Part shown: one piece after another, positions 21,678 through 30,535 of the stretch
Layout: every line of letters begins with the position of its first letter
How positions within the stretch are numbered: position 1 is the stretch's first letter
Assembly (NCBI GenBank): GCA_946188165.1
Contig: CAMHTW010000006.1
Coordinates: 33,658 to 97,657 of the forward strand
Direction: 5' to 3'
DNA length: 64,000 nucleotides
Source: an uncultured Prevotella sp.
GTDB lineage: Bacteria; Bacteroidota; Bacteroidia; Bacteroidales; Bacteroidaceae
Notes under the pieces: generated by a model
Database searches by the model: none
The model's input: only the letters and a program-made list of their open reading frames with translations
Told to the model about the DNA's origin: nothing
Translations under genes and position numbers: made by a program

Positions 21678-23498
21678 ATGGATTATAGGCTGACTGATTT
21701 TCTCCCCACGACAAAGAAAGAGATGGAACTACGCGGTTGGGACGAGGTGGATATCATCCTCTTCTCAGCCGATGCTTATGTTGACCATCCTTCCTTTGCC
21801 AATGCTGTCATCGGACGCACACTCGAGGCAGCAGGCTATCGTGTGGCTATTGTCCCTCAGCCTGACTGGCATGGCGACTTCCGCGACTTCAAGAAGTTGG
21901 GGCGTCCACGTTTGTATTTTGCCATCTCTCCAGGCAATATGGACTCGATGGTCAACAAGTACACCGCTAATCGTCGTTTGCGTTCAGAAGATGCTTATAG
22001 TCCTGATGGCCGTCACGGCCTTCGTCCTGACTATCCGTCAGTTGTCTATTCCCAGATTTTACGCCAACTCTATCCTGATGTGCCTATCGTCTTAGGTGGT
22101 ATCGAGGCTTCCTTGCGCCGACTTACCCATTACGACTATTGGCAGGATAAACTGCGGCCTTGTATCCTTTGCGATGCACCTGCCGACATCCTTGTTTATG
22201 GCATGGGCGAGAAGCCGATGGTCGAGCTGTCACGCCGTCTTGCAGACGGACTTCCCATCAGCGTCTGTCGCGACATACCCCAGACGGTTTATATTGCCAA
22301 TGATGTGACACCTCTGGAGAGTGATATTGTGCTGCATAGCCATGAGGAGTGTCTGCACGACAAGCGCTCACAGGCTGAAAATTTCCGCCATATCGAGGAA
22401 CAGTCGAACATGATGCATGCCCAACGTCTGTTACAAAAAGTGGGTAACAGTTATGTTGTGGTCAATCCTCCCTATCCTCCCATGACTACTGAGGAACTGG
22501 ATGCTTCGTTCGACCTTCCTTACACGCGCGTACCTCATATCAAATATAAAGACAAGCGCATTCCTGCTTACGATATGATCAAATTCTCCGTCAATATCCA
22601 TCGTGGCTGTTTTGGCGGTTGTGCCTTCTGCACCATCTCTGCCCATCAGGGCAAGTTTATTGCCTGTCGGTCCAAGGAGAGCATTCTGCGCGAGGTGAAA
22701 CAAGTCATTCAGATGGACGGCTTCAAGGGCTATCTCTCTGATTTAGGTGGTCCATCAGCTAACATGTACGGTATGCATGGACGCAACCTCAATGCCTGCG
22801 AAAAATGTAAGCGTCCCTCGTGCATCAATCCCCAGATTTGTCCTAACCTGAATACTGACCACTCGAAACTGCTTGAAATCTACCGTGCTGTCGATGCATT
22901 ACCAGGTATCAAGAAAAGTTTCATTGGCAGTGGTGTACGTTACGACTTGCTACTGTATCACAGTAAGGACGAGAAGTCGAATAAGGCTGCAATGGAATAT
23001 ACCCGCGAACTTATCAAGAACCATGTCAGCGGACGTCTGAAGGTAGCGCCCGAACATACTTCCGACCATGTGCTCAGACTCATGCGCAAGCCTTCGTTCA
23101 AACAATTCTACGAGTTCAAGCGCATCTTTGACCGCATCAATCGCGAGGAGGGACTGAACCAACAAATCATCCCCTACTTCATCTCCAGCCATCCTGGTTG
23201 TCGCGAGAGTGATATGGCTGAGTTAGCGCGACTGACACGCCAGATGGGTTACAAGCTCGAACAGGTGCAAGACTTCACGCCAACGCCCATGACGGTGTCC
23301 ACCGAAATGTTCTATACAGGCTATGACCCCTACACGCTCGAGCCTGTCTATGCTGCCCATACACAGGACGAGAAACTGGCTCAGCGTGAGTATTTCTTCT
23401 GGTATAAAAACAAACCCACTCATGGAGATTATCGAACAAAACCTCGTCGCGAAGAATCCAAAGATGAAAAGCGAGGACGGAATCGTCGTCACAAATGA
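21678..23498 (+). CDS. ygiQ: YgiQ-family radical SAM protein
   Basis: 606 residues matching the UPF0313/YgiQ family. The N-terminal part (LRGWDEVDIILFSADAYVDH, GRTLEAAGYRV) is cobalamin-binding-like without an obvious DxHxxG, and the radical SAM core has the CxxxCxxC cluster motif in RGCFGGCAFCTISAHQG (about residue 315). The C-terminus has the family's SSHPGC and basic tail (KRGRNRRHK). The family's reaction is unknown. The spacer before it (21641-21677) is an iterated ttaagaa/gaagtaa repeat. Its 3' end overlaps the next gene by up to 77 bp. Confidence 0.9.
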   Translation: MDYRLTDFLPTTKKEMELRGWDEVDIILFSADAYVDHPSFANAVIGRTLEAAGYRVAIVPQPDWHGDFRDFKKLGRPRLYFAISPGNMDSMVNKYTANRRLRSEDAYSPDGRHGLRPDYPSVVYSQILRQLYPDVPIVLGGIEASLRRLTHYDYWQDKLRPCILCDAPADILVYGMGEKPMVELSRRLADGLPISVCRDIPQTVYIANDVTPLESDIVLHSHEECLHDKRSQAENFRHIEEQSNMMHAQRLLQKVGNSYVVVNPPYPPMTTEELDASFDLPYTRVPHIKYKDKRIPAYDMIKFSVNIHRGCFGGCAFCTISAHQGKFIACRSKESILREVKQVIQMDGFKGYLSDLGGPSANMYGMHGRNLNACEKCKRPSCINPQICPNLNTDHSKLLEIYRAVDALPGIKKSFIGSGVRYDLLLYHSKDEKSNKAAMEYTRELIKNHVSGRLKVAPEHTSDHVLRLMRKPSFKQFYEFKRIFDRINREEGLNQQIIPYFISSHPGCRESDMAELARLTRQMGYKLEQVQDFTPTPMTVSTEMFYTGYDPYTLEPVYAAHTQDEKLAQREYFFWYKNKPTHGDYRTKPRREESKDEKRGRNRRHK

Positions 23499-24264
23499 TT
23501 TCATTGCCGTCATCGATGGATCTACCTCCAAGTCTCAGTATCGTCACAGCCTCTTTCGCAGCAATGGTCGCTATGCCATGCAACTGGTCGGTCGCTATAT
23601 CCGTCGCATGCCTAAAAACACTACCTGTGAGGCTTTTCTTCGTGGTGTTACGGCATATATTCGCAAGCATTATAAAAAAGCGATGCTATCCCGTATGGCC
23701 GAACATCCTGAGGATCGCTTGACCTGTTCCGTAGTAGTATTCAGTCGTCTGTGTCGCGAAATATGGATGATTGGCGACTGCCATGCTATGGTTTTGCCCC
23801 TTACATCTGACCTCTTACCTCTTACTTCTCACCTCTACTACGACAATCCCAAACCTTACGAAGCAGAGCTGGCTGCCATGCGCGCCGAAGAAGCTAAGCG
23901 TCAGTTGTCAGACGGAAAAACCATCAATGACATTTGTCGCAACGACACGGCCCGTCCTGTCATTATTCCCCGCATGATTGAAACCATGCGCAATCAGAAT
24001 ATTACCTATAGCGTGGTCGATGGTTTTCCGATTCCTCGTCAACATGTTCTTGTTATCCCACTCGACTTCCGTCCTTATGAGATTGTCATGGCTTCCGATG
24101 GCTACCCTTTCCTCTATCCATCACTTGAAGAAAGCGAGGAGGCCCTGCAACACCAGCGTCAGAATGACCCGCTTAACATCGGACCGCATTTTCAAGCCAC
24201 TAAGGCTTTCCATCCAGACAACAATTCCTTCGATGACCGCACTTACATCCGCTTCCGCGTGTAA
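23422..24264 (+). CDS. PP2C-like phosphatase-fold protein
   Basis: About 280 residues. PP2C-like signatures can be seen: FIAVIDGSTSK (DG-x motif, about 27-37), MIGDCHAMV (GD motif, about 115-123) and MASDGYPFLYP (SDG, about 224-234), so a PPM-type phosphatase fold is likely, though an activity is not proved. The ATG at 23422 lies inside ygiQ; an alternative start is 23464. Within the frame a stretch encoding LTSDLLPLTSHL has the look of the intergenic pyrimidine-rich repeat (cttacctcttacttctcacctc) absorbed into the protein. Last gene of the operon. Confidence 0.6.
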   Translation: MEIIEQNLVAKNPKMKSEDGIVVTNDFIAVIDGSTSKSQYRHSLFRSNGRYAMQLVGRYIRRMPKNTTCEAFLRGVTAYIRKHYKKAMLSRMAEHPEDRLTCSVVVFSRLCREIWMIGDCHAMVLPLTSDLLPLTSHLYYDNPKPYEAELAAMRAEEAKRQLSDGKTINDICRNDTARPVIIPRMIETMRNQNITYSVVDGFPIPRQHVLVIPLDFRPYEIVMASDGYPFLYPSLEESEEALQHQRQNDPLNIGPHFQATKAFHPDNNSFDDRTYIRFRV

Positions 24265-24269
24265 CAATC

Positions 24270-24336
24270 AACGGTTCGCGGTTCACGATTGATGGTTCAT
24301 TGTGAATGGCTCACGGTTCATGGTGAATGGTTCAAA
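24270..24336. repeat. imperfect iterated repeat at convergent gene ends
   Basis: Repeated variants of ggttcacgatt / ggttcatggtgaat / ggctcacggttcat fill the gap between the PP2C-like and YihY-like genes, reaching the last codon of the latter. No hairpin terminator is clear. Confidence 0.6.
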
Positions 24337-25639
24337 GGTCTTGTAGCTTGATGTCCCTGGCACCTCGCAGATACTCACTGCGCAGTTCTATTGCTTTAGT
24401 CCATTCACCCTTGAACAACTCGCTCACATCAAGGTCAATCTTCCAGTGTCCTTTAGACTCCAGTCTGTCCACCAGAATGCCGTAAGTCAGATTGCTGATG
24501 TCTTCGGCAGGCATAAAGCGCGACGTCTCGCCCTTCTCGTCACCACTAATTTCTATCAGCAACTTGGCATCAATCAGTTCGTATAACAAATCGTTCACAA
24601 TACGGATAGGAATATTCGTCAGTCGACGCAGTTCATAGGCACTATATGCACGCTGTCCGTTGGAAAAGCGCTGGCATATCTTGCTCATCAGCAGCGCTGA
24701 CATCAGCAATTTGTAGCGATGACTAATCTCGCCCGTGTTTGCATCGTAGTCATAGTAGTCCAAGTTCTGATTCGTGTAGCACAACTCAGCACCAAACAGA
24801 CAGATAGTCCACGATATCTGCACCCACAGCATGAACAATGGCAAGGCGGCAAACGAACCGTAGATGGCGTTATAGCTTGACAGGAACATCTGCGAATGGA
24901 TGTAGAATATCTGCAGTCCCTGCATGGCAATACCTGCCAAAATGCCAGGCACCAGTGCACTCTTCAGTCTTACCCGCGTGTTAGGCATAAAGATGTATAG
25001 CGCAATAAACATGCCCGACATCAGCACGTAAGGCAACAGGTCTATCAACCATCTTACAAAGGGACCTAACAACAGGAAATTGGGTAGCGAGTTGGCCACT
25101 GTTGCCATAAAAATCGAGATACCTGACGTCAGCACGATGATGATGGGAAACAAGAAGAACATGGCCAAATAGTCGGTAAATGTGCGGAAAATGCTCCTTG
25201 GTTTCTTTACCTGCCATATCTCGTTGAAGGCATCCTCCACATTGCTTACCAGCATGAGCACCGTGTAAAGCATGAACACCAAGCCGACACCCAGGAACAC
25301 ACCACTCTGCGTGTGCACCAGATAACTGTTTACGAAGCCGATAATGATGTCGGCAGCCTGAGGTTGCGACTGGAAGGCATCCCTAAACCACACCTCGATA
25401 TACTTGTTGTAGCCAAAGCCGCGCGCAATGGCAAACACCACCGCCATAATTGGCACGATGGCCAGCAACATGCTATACGTCAACGCTGATGCTTTCTGCA
25501 TAACACGCTTCGCGGTAAAGAATCTGATAGCCAGCAGCAACTTCTTCAGCACCTCTAACAACAGATATTTTACTGGCGACACCTCGTCAGGACCTATACG
25601 CCAGATGTCCTTTTGCAAAAATTGAATCAGCTGTTTCAT
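24332..25639 (-). CDS. YihY/BrkB-family inner-membrane protein
   Basis: 435 residues. An N-terminal membrane part of about six helices (residues about 30-290) carries family motifs (ASALTYSMLLAIVPIMAVVFA; VEDAFNEIWQVKKPRS), followed by a soluble C-terminal extension with a winged-helix look (YSAYELRRLTNIPIRIVNDLL). The family was once misannotated as RNase BN and its function is uncertain; transport or virulence-related roles have been proposed. The C-terminal domain is typical for the long Bacteroidetes version. It stands downstream of rnpB on the same strand. Confidence 0.85.
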   Translation of the reverse strand: MKQLIQFLQKDIWRIGPDEVSPVKYLLLEVLKKLLLAIRFFTAKRVMQKASALTYSMLLAIVPIMAVVFAIARGFGYNKYIEVWFRDAFQSQPQAADIIIGFVNSYLVHTQSGVFLGVGLVFMLYTVLMLVSNVEDAFNEIWQVKKPRSIFRTFTDYLAMFFLFPIIIVLTSGISIFMATVANSLPNFLLLGPFVRWLIDLLPYVLMSGMFIALYIFMPNTRVRLKSALVPGILAGIAMQGLQIFYIHSQMFLSSYNAIYGSFAALPLFMLWVQISWTICLFGAELCYTNQNLDYYDYDANTGEISHRYKLLMSALLMSKICQRFSNGQRAYSAYELRRLTNIPIRIVNDLLYELIDAKLLIEISGDEKGETSRFMPAEDISNLTYGILVDRLESKGHWKIDLDVSELFKGEWTKAIELRSEYLRGARDIKLQDL

Positions 25640-25671
25640 GCACTATTTAATAACTCACTCTACACTAAAAA

Positions 25672-26037
25672 GAAAGCAGTGCCCCTGTAAGCCGGGTTCT
25701 GTACCCTTGCGGGCGTCTGTCATTTATCTACTACGCTGGTTACCCAGCGTCTCAAGCATCCTACCCTCCATCGTGTCCCGAAGAACTCGGACGGACAGCC
25801 CTCCGACGATGGTATACGCGAACTTGCAGCCTCCAGACGGAACAGCCCTACGATTACCCGCAGGCTGGTGGTCTCTTACACCACCTTCTCACCCTTACCC
25901 TTTCGGGCGGTTATTTTCTTCTCCCGTATCCTGCTGTCACCAACAGCTGGCACTTTCACCAGTGGAGCGTCCTATGCTGCCCGGACTTTCCTCTCGCACT
26001 CTAAAGAGTACCAGCGACAGACCGTTGCACTGCTTTC
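25672..26037 (-). ncRNA. rnpB: RNase P RNA
   Basis: The catalytic RNA that trims tRNA 5' ends. On the minus strand it begins GAAAGCAGTGCAACGG and ends GGGGCACTGCTTTC, which form a perfect P1 helix. Conserved core segments are present: GAGGAAAGTCCGGGC near the 5' side and ACAGAACCCGGCTTACAGG near the 3' side (universal CR-V region). Length of about 366 nt fits a bacterial type A molecule. Upstream is a clear promoter box. ORF-track frames across it are spurious. Confidence 0.96.
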
Positions 26038-26043
26038 AGTTTG

Positions 26044-26051
26044 CAAATGTA
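26044..26051 (-). promoter_or_regulatory. -7 box of the rnpB promoter
   Basis: The minus strand reads TACATTTG (CA), with TTTTGCAG about 20 bases upstream as the -33 element. It is 7 bases before the RNA 5' end. Confidence 0.75.
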
Positions 26052-26084
26052 CATAAAAAGTTTGATACTGCAAAACTTTCGGGC

Positions 26085-26122
26085 AAAAAACACCTTCGGA
26101 CCGGCAAGAGCCAGCCCGAAGG
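26085..26122 (-). terminator. rho-independent terminator upstream of rnpB
   Basis: The minus strand reads CCTTCGG-GCTGGC-TCTT-GCCGGT-CCGAAGG followed by TGTTTTTT. It separates the leucine-rich-repeat remnant from the rnpB promoter. Confidence 0.85.
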
Positions 26123-26165
26123 AGAATGATGAAATTACACAAGAAGAGATATCCCTTCTGTGTCA

Positions 26166-26470
26166 CATTTATTTGCCTTTAAATACAACCGTGAAGGCGG
26201 CATTCACATTCTTGTTCCAGTCGTCTCCCTTCGGTATGGCGTTCCATTTCTTCTCGTTGGCAGACTTCAGACTGTCAGCACAGCCAAAGTATATCGTCTT
26301 CAGGCTGCTGCAGTCCATGAAGGCTCTGTTGCGGATTTCCTTCAGGCCGTAGGGCAGGGAGATTTCCTCAATGCTCATACCTTTGAAGCCCTCGGGGTCG
26401 ATTTCCTCGATGCGTTAGCTCGGCGTTCGTCGAAAACCCTTGTAGTTTTCTGGCAGAACATTTGATTATT
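26166..26470 (-). pseudogene. BspA-like leucine-rich-repeat (LRR_5) gene remnant
   Basis: The 69-residue ORF (SIEEISLPYGLKEIRNRAF, CSSLKTIYFG) is one and a half LRR_5 repeats and the C-terminus of a BspA-type surface protein. Reading upstream in the same frame gives LPENYKGFRRTPS, a TAA stop, then RIEEIDPEGFKG, so repeat-like sequence continues through a stop codon. This is a decayed tail of a much larger protein. It ends at a strong terminator. Nothing remains of a signal peptide. Confidence 0.6.
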
Positions 26471-26507
26471 TCATACAGGGGGAATGTTCCCTGTGAGTAC
26501 AGTAAGA

Positions 26508-27134
26508 TCAAAGAAGTGGTTTGGCCAATGGCTCATACTGGCCGACATAGACGGAATTGGAGGTGCGGCCCTTCTTGTCCTTCATAAAGGCATAGAGGTG
26601 CAGTGTATGCCCCTTCCATTCGTCAGGAATCGGTGCACTGACAAAACCGACAGAACGGGCTACCGGGGCAACAAACAGTCCTTCGCGCTGGTCGGGACAG
26701 AAGACGAACAGATAGAACTCGTCGTTCTTGTTCTCCGTGGTACAATTGCCGTCGAAAGCAACGCAAACCATACCTTCTTGATTCACGTCGGCAGAGGTGA
26801 TGCTGAAACCAGTCACCGAACCCCAGCTGATACGAACGCGGGGATAGTCGATGCCGTCGGCACCATAGCAGTCTTTGTTGAGTTTCTTGAAAACGCTATG
26901 GGTGTTCAGCTTTTCGCGCACGGCCTTACTATGAAGCCCCACCGAGTGAGCCACCTTCATGGCCGACGACAGCCGCGAAATCTCAGCAAAGGCATTGCGA
27001 TGTGCCTGCTGCGCCTCGGTCTGCGGATTAGCCACCGACTCAGGCATCTTCCGCTCATACGGTCTGCCGTGCCATGAACTGTAAATCACGCCACCCAGCT
27101 TTCCGCTCTTCTCTTCACCACGATATTTTGCCAT
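26508..27134 (-). CDS. DUF6266-type protein
   Basis: 208 residues from the start MAKYRGEEKSGKLGGVIY; the track's extra MetIle is probably not used. The architecture (Gly-rich KLGGVIYSSWHGRPYERK start, then helical NPQTEAQQAHRNAFAEISRL, then a beta-rich C-terminal half) matches what I know of DUF6266, a family of about 200-residue proteins widespread in Bacteroidetes with unknown role. There is no signal peptide. It is a lone gene with a striking 176-bp, 11-bp-period tandem repeat 86 bp upstream of its start. Confidence 0.65.
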   Translation of the reverse strand: MAKYRGEEKSGKLGGVIYSSWHGRPYERKMPESVANPQTEAQQAHRNAFAEISRLSSAMKVAHSVGLHSKAVREKLNTHSVFKKLNKDCYGADGIDYPRVRISWGSVTGFSITSADVNQEGMVCVAFDGNCTTENKNDEFYLFVFCPDQREGLFVAPVARSVGFVSAPIPDEWKGHTLHLYAFMKDKKGRTSNSVYVGQYEPLAKPLL

Positions 27135-27220
27135 AATCATTCACACTGTTAGTCCGACTTATTTCATCACGTTCTCCAGCTCTCCTCATATCCATCTCAT
27201 ACCTCTGCGGCTATCGAAAA

Positions 27221-27396
27221 CATAGAGCAAGTATAGAGAGGACTTAGAACTACCTTAGTGATACCCTTGAGATGCCTATGAGGAACCCCTGAGATACCCC
27301 TGAGATACCCCTGAGATACCCTTGAGCTACAATAGAGTTGGTATAGACTTGGTATAGAGTTGGTATAGACATGCTATGGAGTTGCATTGGGAGAAT
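27221..27396 (-). repeat. phased 11-bp tandem repeat upstream of the DUF6266 gene (about 16 units)
   Basis: Written on the plus strand in 11-base units the region reads catagagcaag, tatagagagga ... ccctgagatac (three identical), ccttgagctac, aatagagttgg, tatagacttgg, tatagagttgg and so on. Units diverge in blocks but keep the register throughout. In the gene's sense the core is ATCTC. The 11-bp period is close to one DNA helical turn. A related repeat lies at 52679-52755. Confidence 0.85.
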
Positions 27397-27500
27397 TAGC
27401 TTATAAAAATCTTTGTGTGGCAGTGATTGTTATAAGCCACTATTTTCTGATGCAAAGATACATCATATTTTTCAATTTTCCAAATTTTTTGGCAATTTTT

Positions 27501-27522
27501 CCTCACAAGGGCCTTGTGAGCC
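27501..27522. other. 19-bp odd palindrome beside a terminator
   Basis: CTCACAAGGGCCTTGTGAG is a near-perfect palindrome with one central base. It lies immediately outside the terminator of the wzz-SH3 operon. It may be an operator-like site or a second stem. Confidence 0.4.
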
Positions 27523-27549
27523 AAACAAAAGGGAGCCCGAAGGCTCCCC
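27523..27549 (-). terminator. rho-independent terminator of the wzz-SH3 operon
   Basis: Minus strand: GGGAGCC-TTCG-GGCTCCC followed by TTTTGTTT, 28 bases after the SH3 gene stop. Confidence 0.88.
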
Positions 27550-27576
27550 TGAATTAATATTTCTCCTTTTCTGACA

Positions 27577-28086
27577 TTAGCAACAGTTGGTCAGGGCGTT
27601 GCCACAGAGCCATTCTTCTTCTATCCAGCCGGTGAACTTGCCGTCGACGGTCTTTACCTTGACCCAGTCGCCCTTAATGTCCAGCGGGCGGAGCAGTATT
27701 TCGTCAGTGAACTGATAGACAACGGCAGACTTCTCGTCAGGTGATTTGCGTAATGTAAGTTTCTGATTATCATAATTGCGGGTTCCCAGAGCCAGCACGG
27801 AATAGTGAATCCAACAACCCGTGTCTGAACTTTTGACTTTGACTTGACTGTCGCCTGTATCGTAATTGTCGCCAACTATTTTCCACCAGCCATCGGTCGG
27901 CTTCTCGACACCTATCATAGCCGCCTCGCTAGTAGGAATGCGGTCGATAATCTTACCATTTGGCGCATTGCGAACGTTAGTGAACTTACCTTTACTATCC
28001 CAAGTAAAAACACCTATTGACTGGGCGCTGACAGTTGCCGACAGGGCGATCAACAATACAAGAAGTAAGATTAGGGGATTCTTCAT
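27577..28086 (-). CDS. secreted SH3-like domain protein
   Basis: 169 residues with a signal peptide (LILLLVLLIALSATVSAQ). Two bacterial SH3-like modules follow: about 25-75 (FTNVRNAPNGKIIDRIPTSE) and about 105-165 (LTLRKSPDEKSAVVYQF...DWVKVKTVDGKFTGWIEEEW). Such modules usually bind cell-wall peptides or act as adaptors in the periplasm. The tail carries a CCxN-like pair of cysteines (LTNCC). It is 23 bp downstream of the Wzz-type gene and ends at a terminator, so it may assist envelope polysaccharide work; that link is inferred from position only. Confidence 0.7.
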   Translation of the reverse strand: MKNPLILLLVLLIALSATVSAQSIGVFTWDSKGKFTNVRNAPNGKIIDRIPTSEAAMIGVEKPTDGWWKIVGDNYDTGDSQVKVKSSDTGCWIHYSVLALGTRNYDNQKLTLRKSPDEKSAVVYQFTDEILLRPLDIKGDWVKVKTVDGKFTGWIEEEWLCGNALTNCC

Positions 28087-28109
28087 AGTTGTTATGATTT
28101 TAAAATCAG

Positions 28110-29222
28110 TTACGACATGCCGAGCAGTGGCTTCAAGTCGTCTTCTTTATAGAGTATCCAACCTGTGGTGGCAAGGAAAGCCAAGAAGACGAAGATGAGA
28201 CACATCTGGGCGCGCTTGGGTCCAGCCTTCTGAGTTGGTACGGTTGCACTCTGAAGGGTAGTAAATGCAGGCGTTTCCTGCTGTACCTTGGCCTCGGCAG
28301 CCAACAGCTGTGCAGCCACTTGCTGGTAGGCATTATATTGAAGCTGCATTTCGTTCTCCAATTCTGTCTGACGCTGACGAACGGATTCAAGCAAAATATC
28401 CTGGTTGTGGTCTACAAAGTCGGCATACATGCGGCGAGCCTTGTCGTAGCGGGCCTTTGACTCTGTGTAGATTTTCTGGTTATACTCCAAATCGACGCGA
28501 GCCTTTGAGGTGCGGTAGTCGGTAATGAAGTTCTGCAGACGGTTCTTGACGGTATCAGCCATTGTAGCGCAAATAATAGCATTCTGGTCAGTGACGTTGA
28601 TGGTGATAACCATGGTCTTCTTGTCGACATCGCAAACTACTTTTTTGTTAAGCGCCTTGACAATAGCCGTCTGTTTATTGGTCAGACGGAAGGGGTTAAT
28701 AACCTCCTTTTTTTCTTCTTGTTCTTTCTTAGTACCGAACAAGCCTGAAATAGCCTTCATAGTAGCACCAATGGCTGCCGACCACCATGGCTTTTTCTGC
28801 TCCTTGCTCAGATAGTCGTAGTAGGTCATGGTGCGGTCCTTCTCACCCTTCTTCTTGTCACCCTCAATGGTGACAGGCACCTCAAACAACGACGTTTTGA
28901 AGTCGGTAGAGTTCATCAGTTCGGGATAGAGCGTGGGGAACAGTGCCTCAGAGCCCATACCGGCTGAACCAGAGCCGATATTGAAACCAAAACTACTGGC
29001 CAAAGAAGCCAAACCGCCTGAAGTACGCGAGCTGGACAACTCAGGACTCAACTTGACGGTACAGGAATAGACATTGGGCTGGCCAAGCGCATAGATGGCA
29101 GCCAACACAAATGCTACAGGAAGCACGATGTAGTAGAGACGCTTGTGCTTCAACAGGTCCTTAAATATTTTTCCGAAGTCGATTGAAGACTCCTCAACTT
29201 CTATTTGCTCAATATTCTCCAT
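28110..29222 (-). CDS. Wzz-type chain length determinant
   Basis: 370 residues. A cytoplasmic N-terminus is followed by a first membrane helix (YYIVLPVAFVLAAIYALG, about 30-47), a large periplasmic part with coiled-coil helices (about 230-320) and a second helix near the C-terminus (MCLIFVFLAFLATTGWILY). This is the polysaccharide co-polymerase layout (Wzz/GumC) without a fused kinase. It would control O-antigen or capsule chain length. No glycosyltransferases are nearby, so its partner locus must be elsewhere. Confidence 0.85.
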   Translation of the reverse strand: MENIEQIEVEESSIDFGKIFKDLLKHKRLYYIVLPVAFVLAAIYALGQPNVYSCTVKLSPELSSSRTSGGLASLASSFGFNIGSGSAGMGSEALFPTLYPELMNSTDFKTSLFEVPVTIEGDKKKGEKDRTMTYYDYLSKEQKKPWWSAAIGATMKAISGLFGTKKEQEEKKEVINPFRLTNKQTAIVKALNKKVVCDVDKKTMVITINVTDQNAIICATMADTVKNRLQNFITDYRTSKARVDLEYNQKIYTESKARYDKARRMYADFVDHNQDILLESVRQRQTELENEMQLQYNAYQQVAAQLLAAEAKVQQETPAFTTLQSATVPTQKAGPKRAQMCLIFVFLAFLATTGWILYKEDDLKPLLGMS

Positions 29223-29267
29223 AGTTTATATCTGAGTTTCTATGAAATATTACCTATATTCAGTTTG

Positions 29268-29275
29268 CAAAGTTA
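29268..29275 (-). promoter_or_regulatory. -7 box of the wzz-SH3 promoter
   Basis: The minus strand reads TAACTTTG (CA), about 45 bases before the wzz start. Confidence 0.65.
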
Positions 29276-29335
29276 CTAATTATATTTTAAATGACTGGCA
29301 TTTTACAACAAAAAAAATGCAAAAAGCCATCGGTA

Positions 29336-30535
29336 TCAGCGATTTTTATGCTTCAAAAACCAACGATGAGTCAGAAAATGATATATAAGCAGAGCCACTA
29401 CCGTGACCGCCAAGCAGGTGTAGAGTAGCATATCGCGAGCATCGTAGAACAAGCTATAGCCCAAACCAAGCCCTAAGGCCAGACCAGTTTCCCACCCAAG
29501 GAAATAGGTGCTCTGCGAGGTGCCTCGCTGGCAATGACGGCTCAGCTTGACAAAGAACAGCAGGAAGCGTGAGCTGATGACGCCGACGGCGGTACCTATC
29601 AGCAGCGGTGATACCAAACTGGCGGGATAGACTAACAGCACGAGCAGGGCTGCCAACAGAAGGATCAGTCCGGTAATTACCTCGCTCTTCAACTCGGCAT
29701 TGCGAAACACGAAACGCTGAGCCAGTAATGCCAAAAGGAAACCAAACATCATCAAAGCGTAGAACGCCAGCGACAAAGACAATGAGAGCGTCAGTCCGAT
29801 AACAATACTGATGAGCAGCAGATTGAAGAAAAGCACGAAACCGCTAGGTAGAAAGAATCTGTCTAGAGACACGATAGACACGCCCTCTTCCGGTGTACGG
29901 AACGGGAACGATACTCGACTGATGAGTAGTAAGCTTACAAGTGCAAGAATACCTGATACAAAGAGAATTGGCGTCATCTGCGAGAGACGACAGCCGAGTG
30001 GCAGCAGGTAACGATGAGCGGGAAGAAGGGCAACAGCCAATCCCACAACGGGACCTAACGACAAGGCAAAACGTGAGAACCAAGCTGCCCCAAAATTGGC
30101 CTCAGTGCGTTGGTGCGACTCGCAGGTATCAATGATGAGCGTGGACGTCAGCACCATCTGTGTCAGTCCGAAAGCAGCACCCAAGGCAACACGATGTATC
30201 AAAGCCCAGGGGAAGGATGTCAACGGACTGAAATAACCCATCGTCAATACGTTAACAGCCAGCGCTGCAATGCCCCAGATGCAGACCATATTACGACGGA
30301 AACGCTGCACCAGCCATGAACACTGGGAGCCAAACAGATACAGTCCGAAGGCGAAGGCCGCCATAGTCAGTCCAGTCTGCTCGGGCGTCAATTGCTGTTC
30401 AGCCATCAACCATTGCGGGAAGGTGGGTATCAGCATATATACCGACATCGTGAGCAGTAAATCGGCTATAACTAAAAGCCAGAACTCATGATGCCACAAA
30501 CGGATATGTACTGGTGTGTTTTGATTGTTCATCAA
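29336..30535 (-). CDS. MFS transporter
   Basis: 399 residues with about twelve hydrophobic segments, starting near [23 protein letters not shown] and with a basic loop 2-3 ([12 protein letters not shown]). The major facilitator superfamily fits in length and layout. Substrate is unknown; the sequence gives no clear specificity motif. It overlaps the panB stop by 4 bp, so it is translationally coupled to pantothenate synthesis, and export or import of a pathway intermediate is possible but unproven. Confidence 0.8.
   Translation of the reverse strand: MMNNQNTPVHIRLWHHEFWLLVIADLLLTMSVYMLIPTFPQWLMAEQQLTPEQTGLTMAAFAFGLYLFGSQCSWLVQRFRRNMVCIWGIAALAVNVLTMGYFSPLTSFPWALIHRVALGAAFGLTQMVLTSTLIIDTCESHQRTEANFGAAWFSRFALSLGPVVGLAVALLPAHRYLLPLGCRLSQMTPILFVSGILALVSLLLISRVSFPFRTPEEGVSIVSLDRFFLPSGFVLFFNLLLISIVIGLTLSLSLSLAFYALMMFGFLLALLAQRFVFRNAELKSEVITGLILLLAALLVLLVYPASLVSPLLIGTAVGVISSRFLLFFVKLSRHCQRGTSQSTYFLGWETGLALGLGLGYSLFYDARDMLLYTCLAVTVVALLIYHFLTHRWFLKHKNR

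Noticed and set aside
25638-26129. 163-residue ORF across the RNase P RNA
   Set aside because: The region is explained by rnpB structure and promoter; the ORF is accidental.
26484-27077. 197-residue plus-strand ORF opposite the DUF6266 gene
   Set aside because: The minus-strand frame has family-like sequence and a sensible start; the other is a shadow.
27221-27396. CRISPR array
   Set aside because: Units are contiguous 11-mers without spacers and there are no cas genes.
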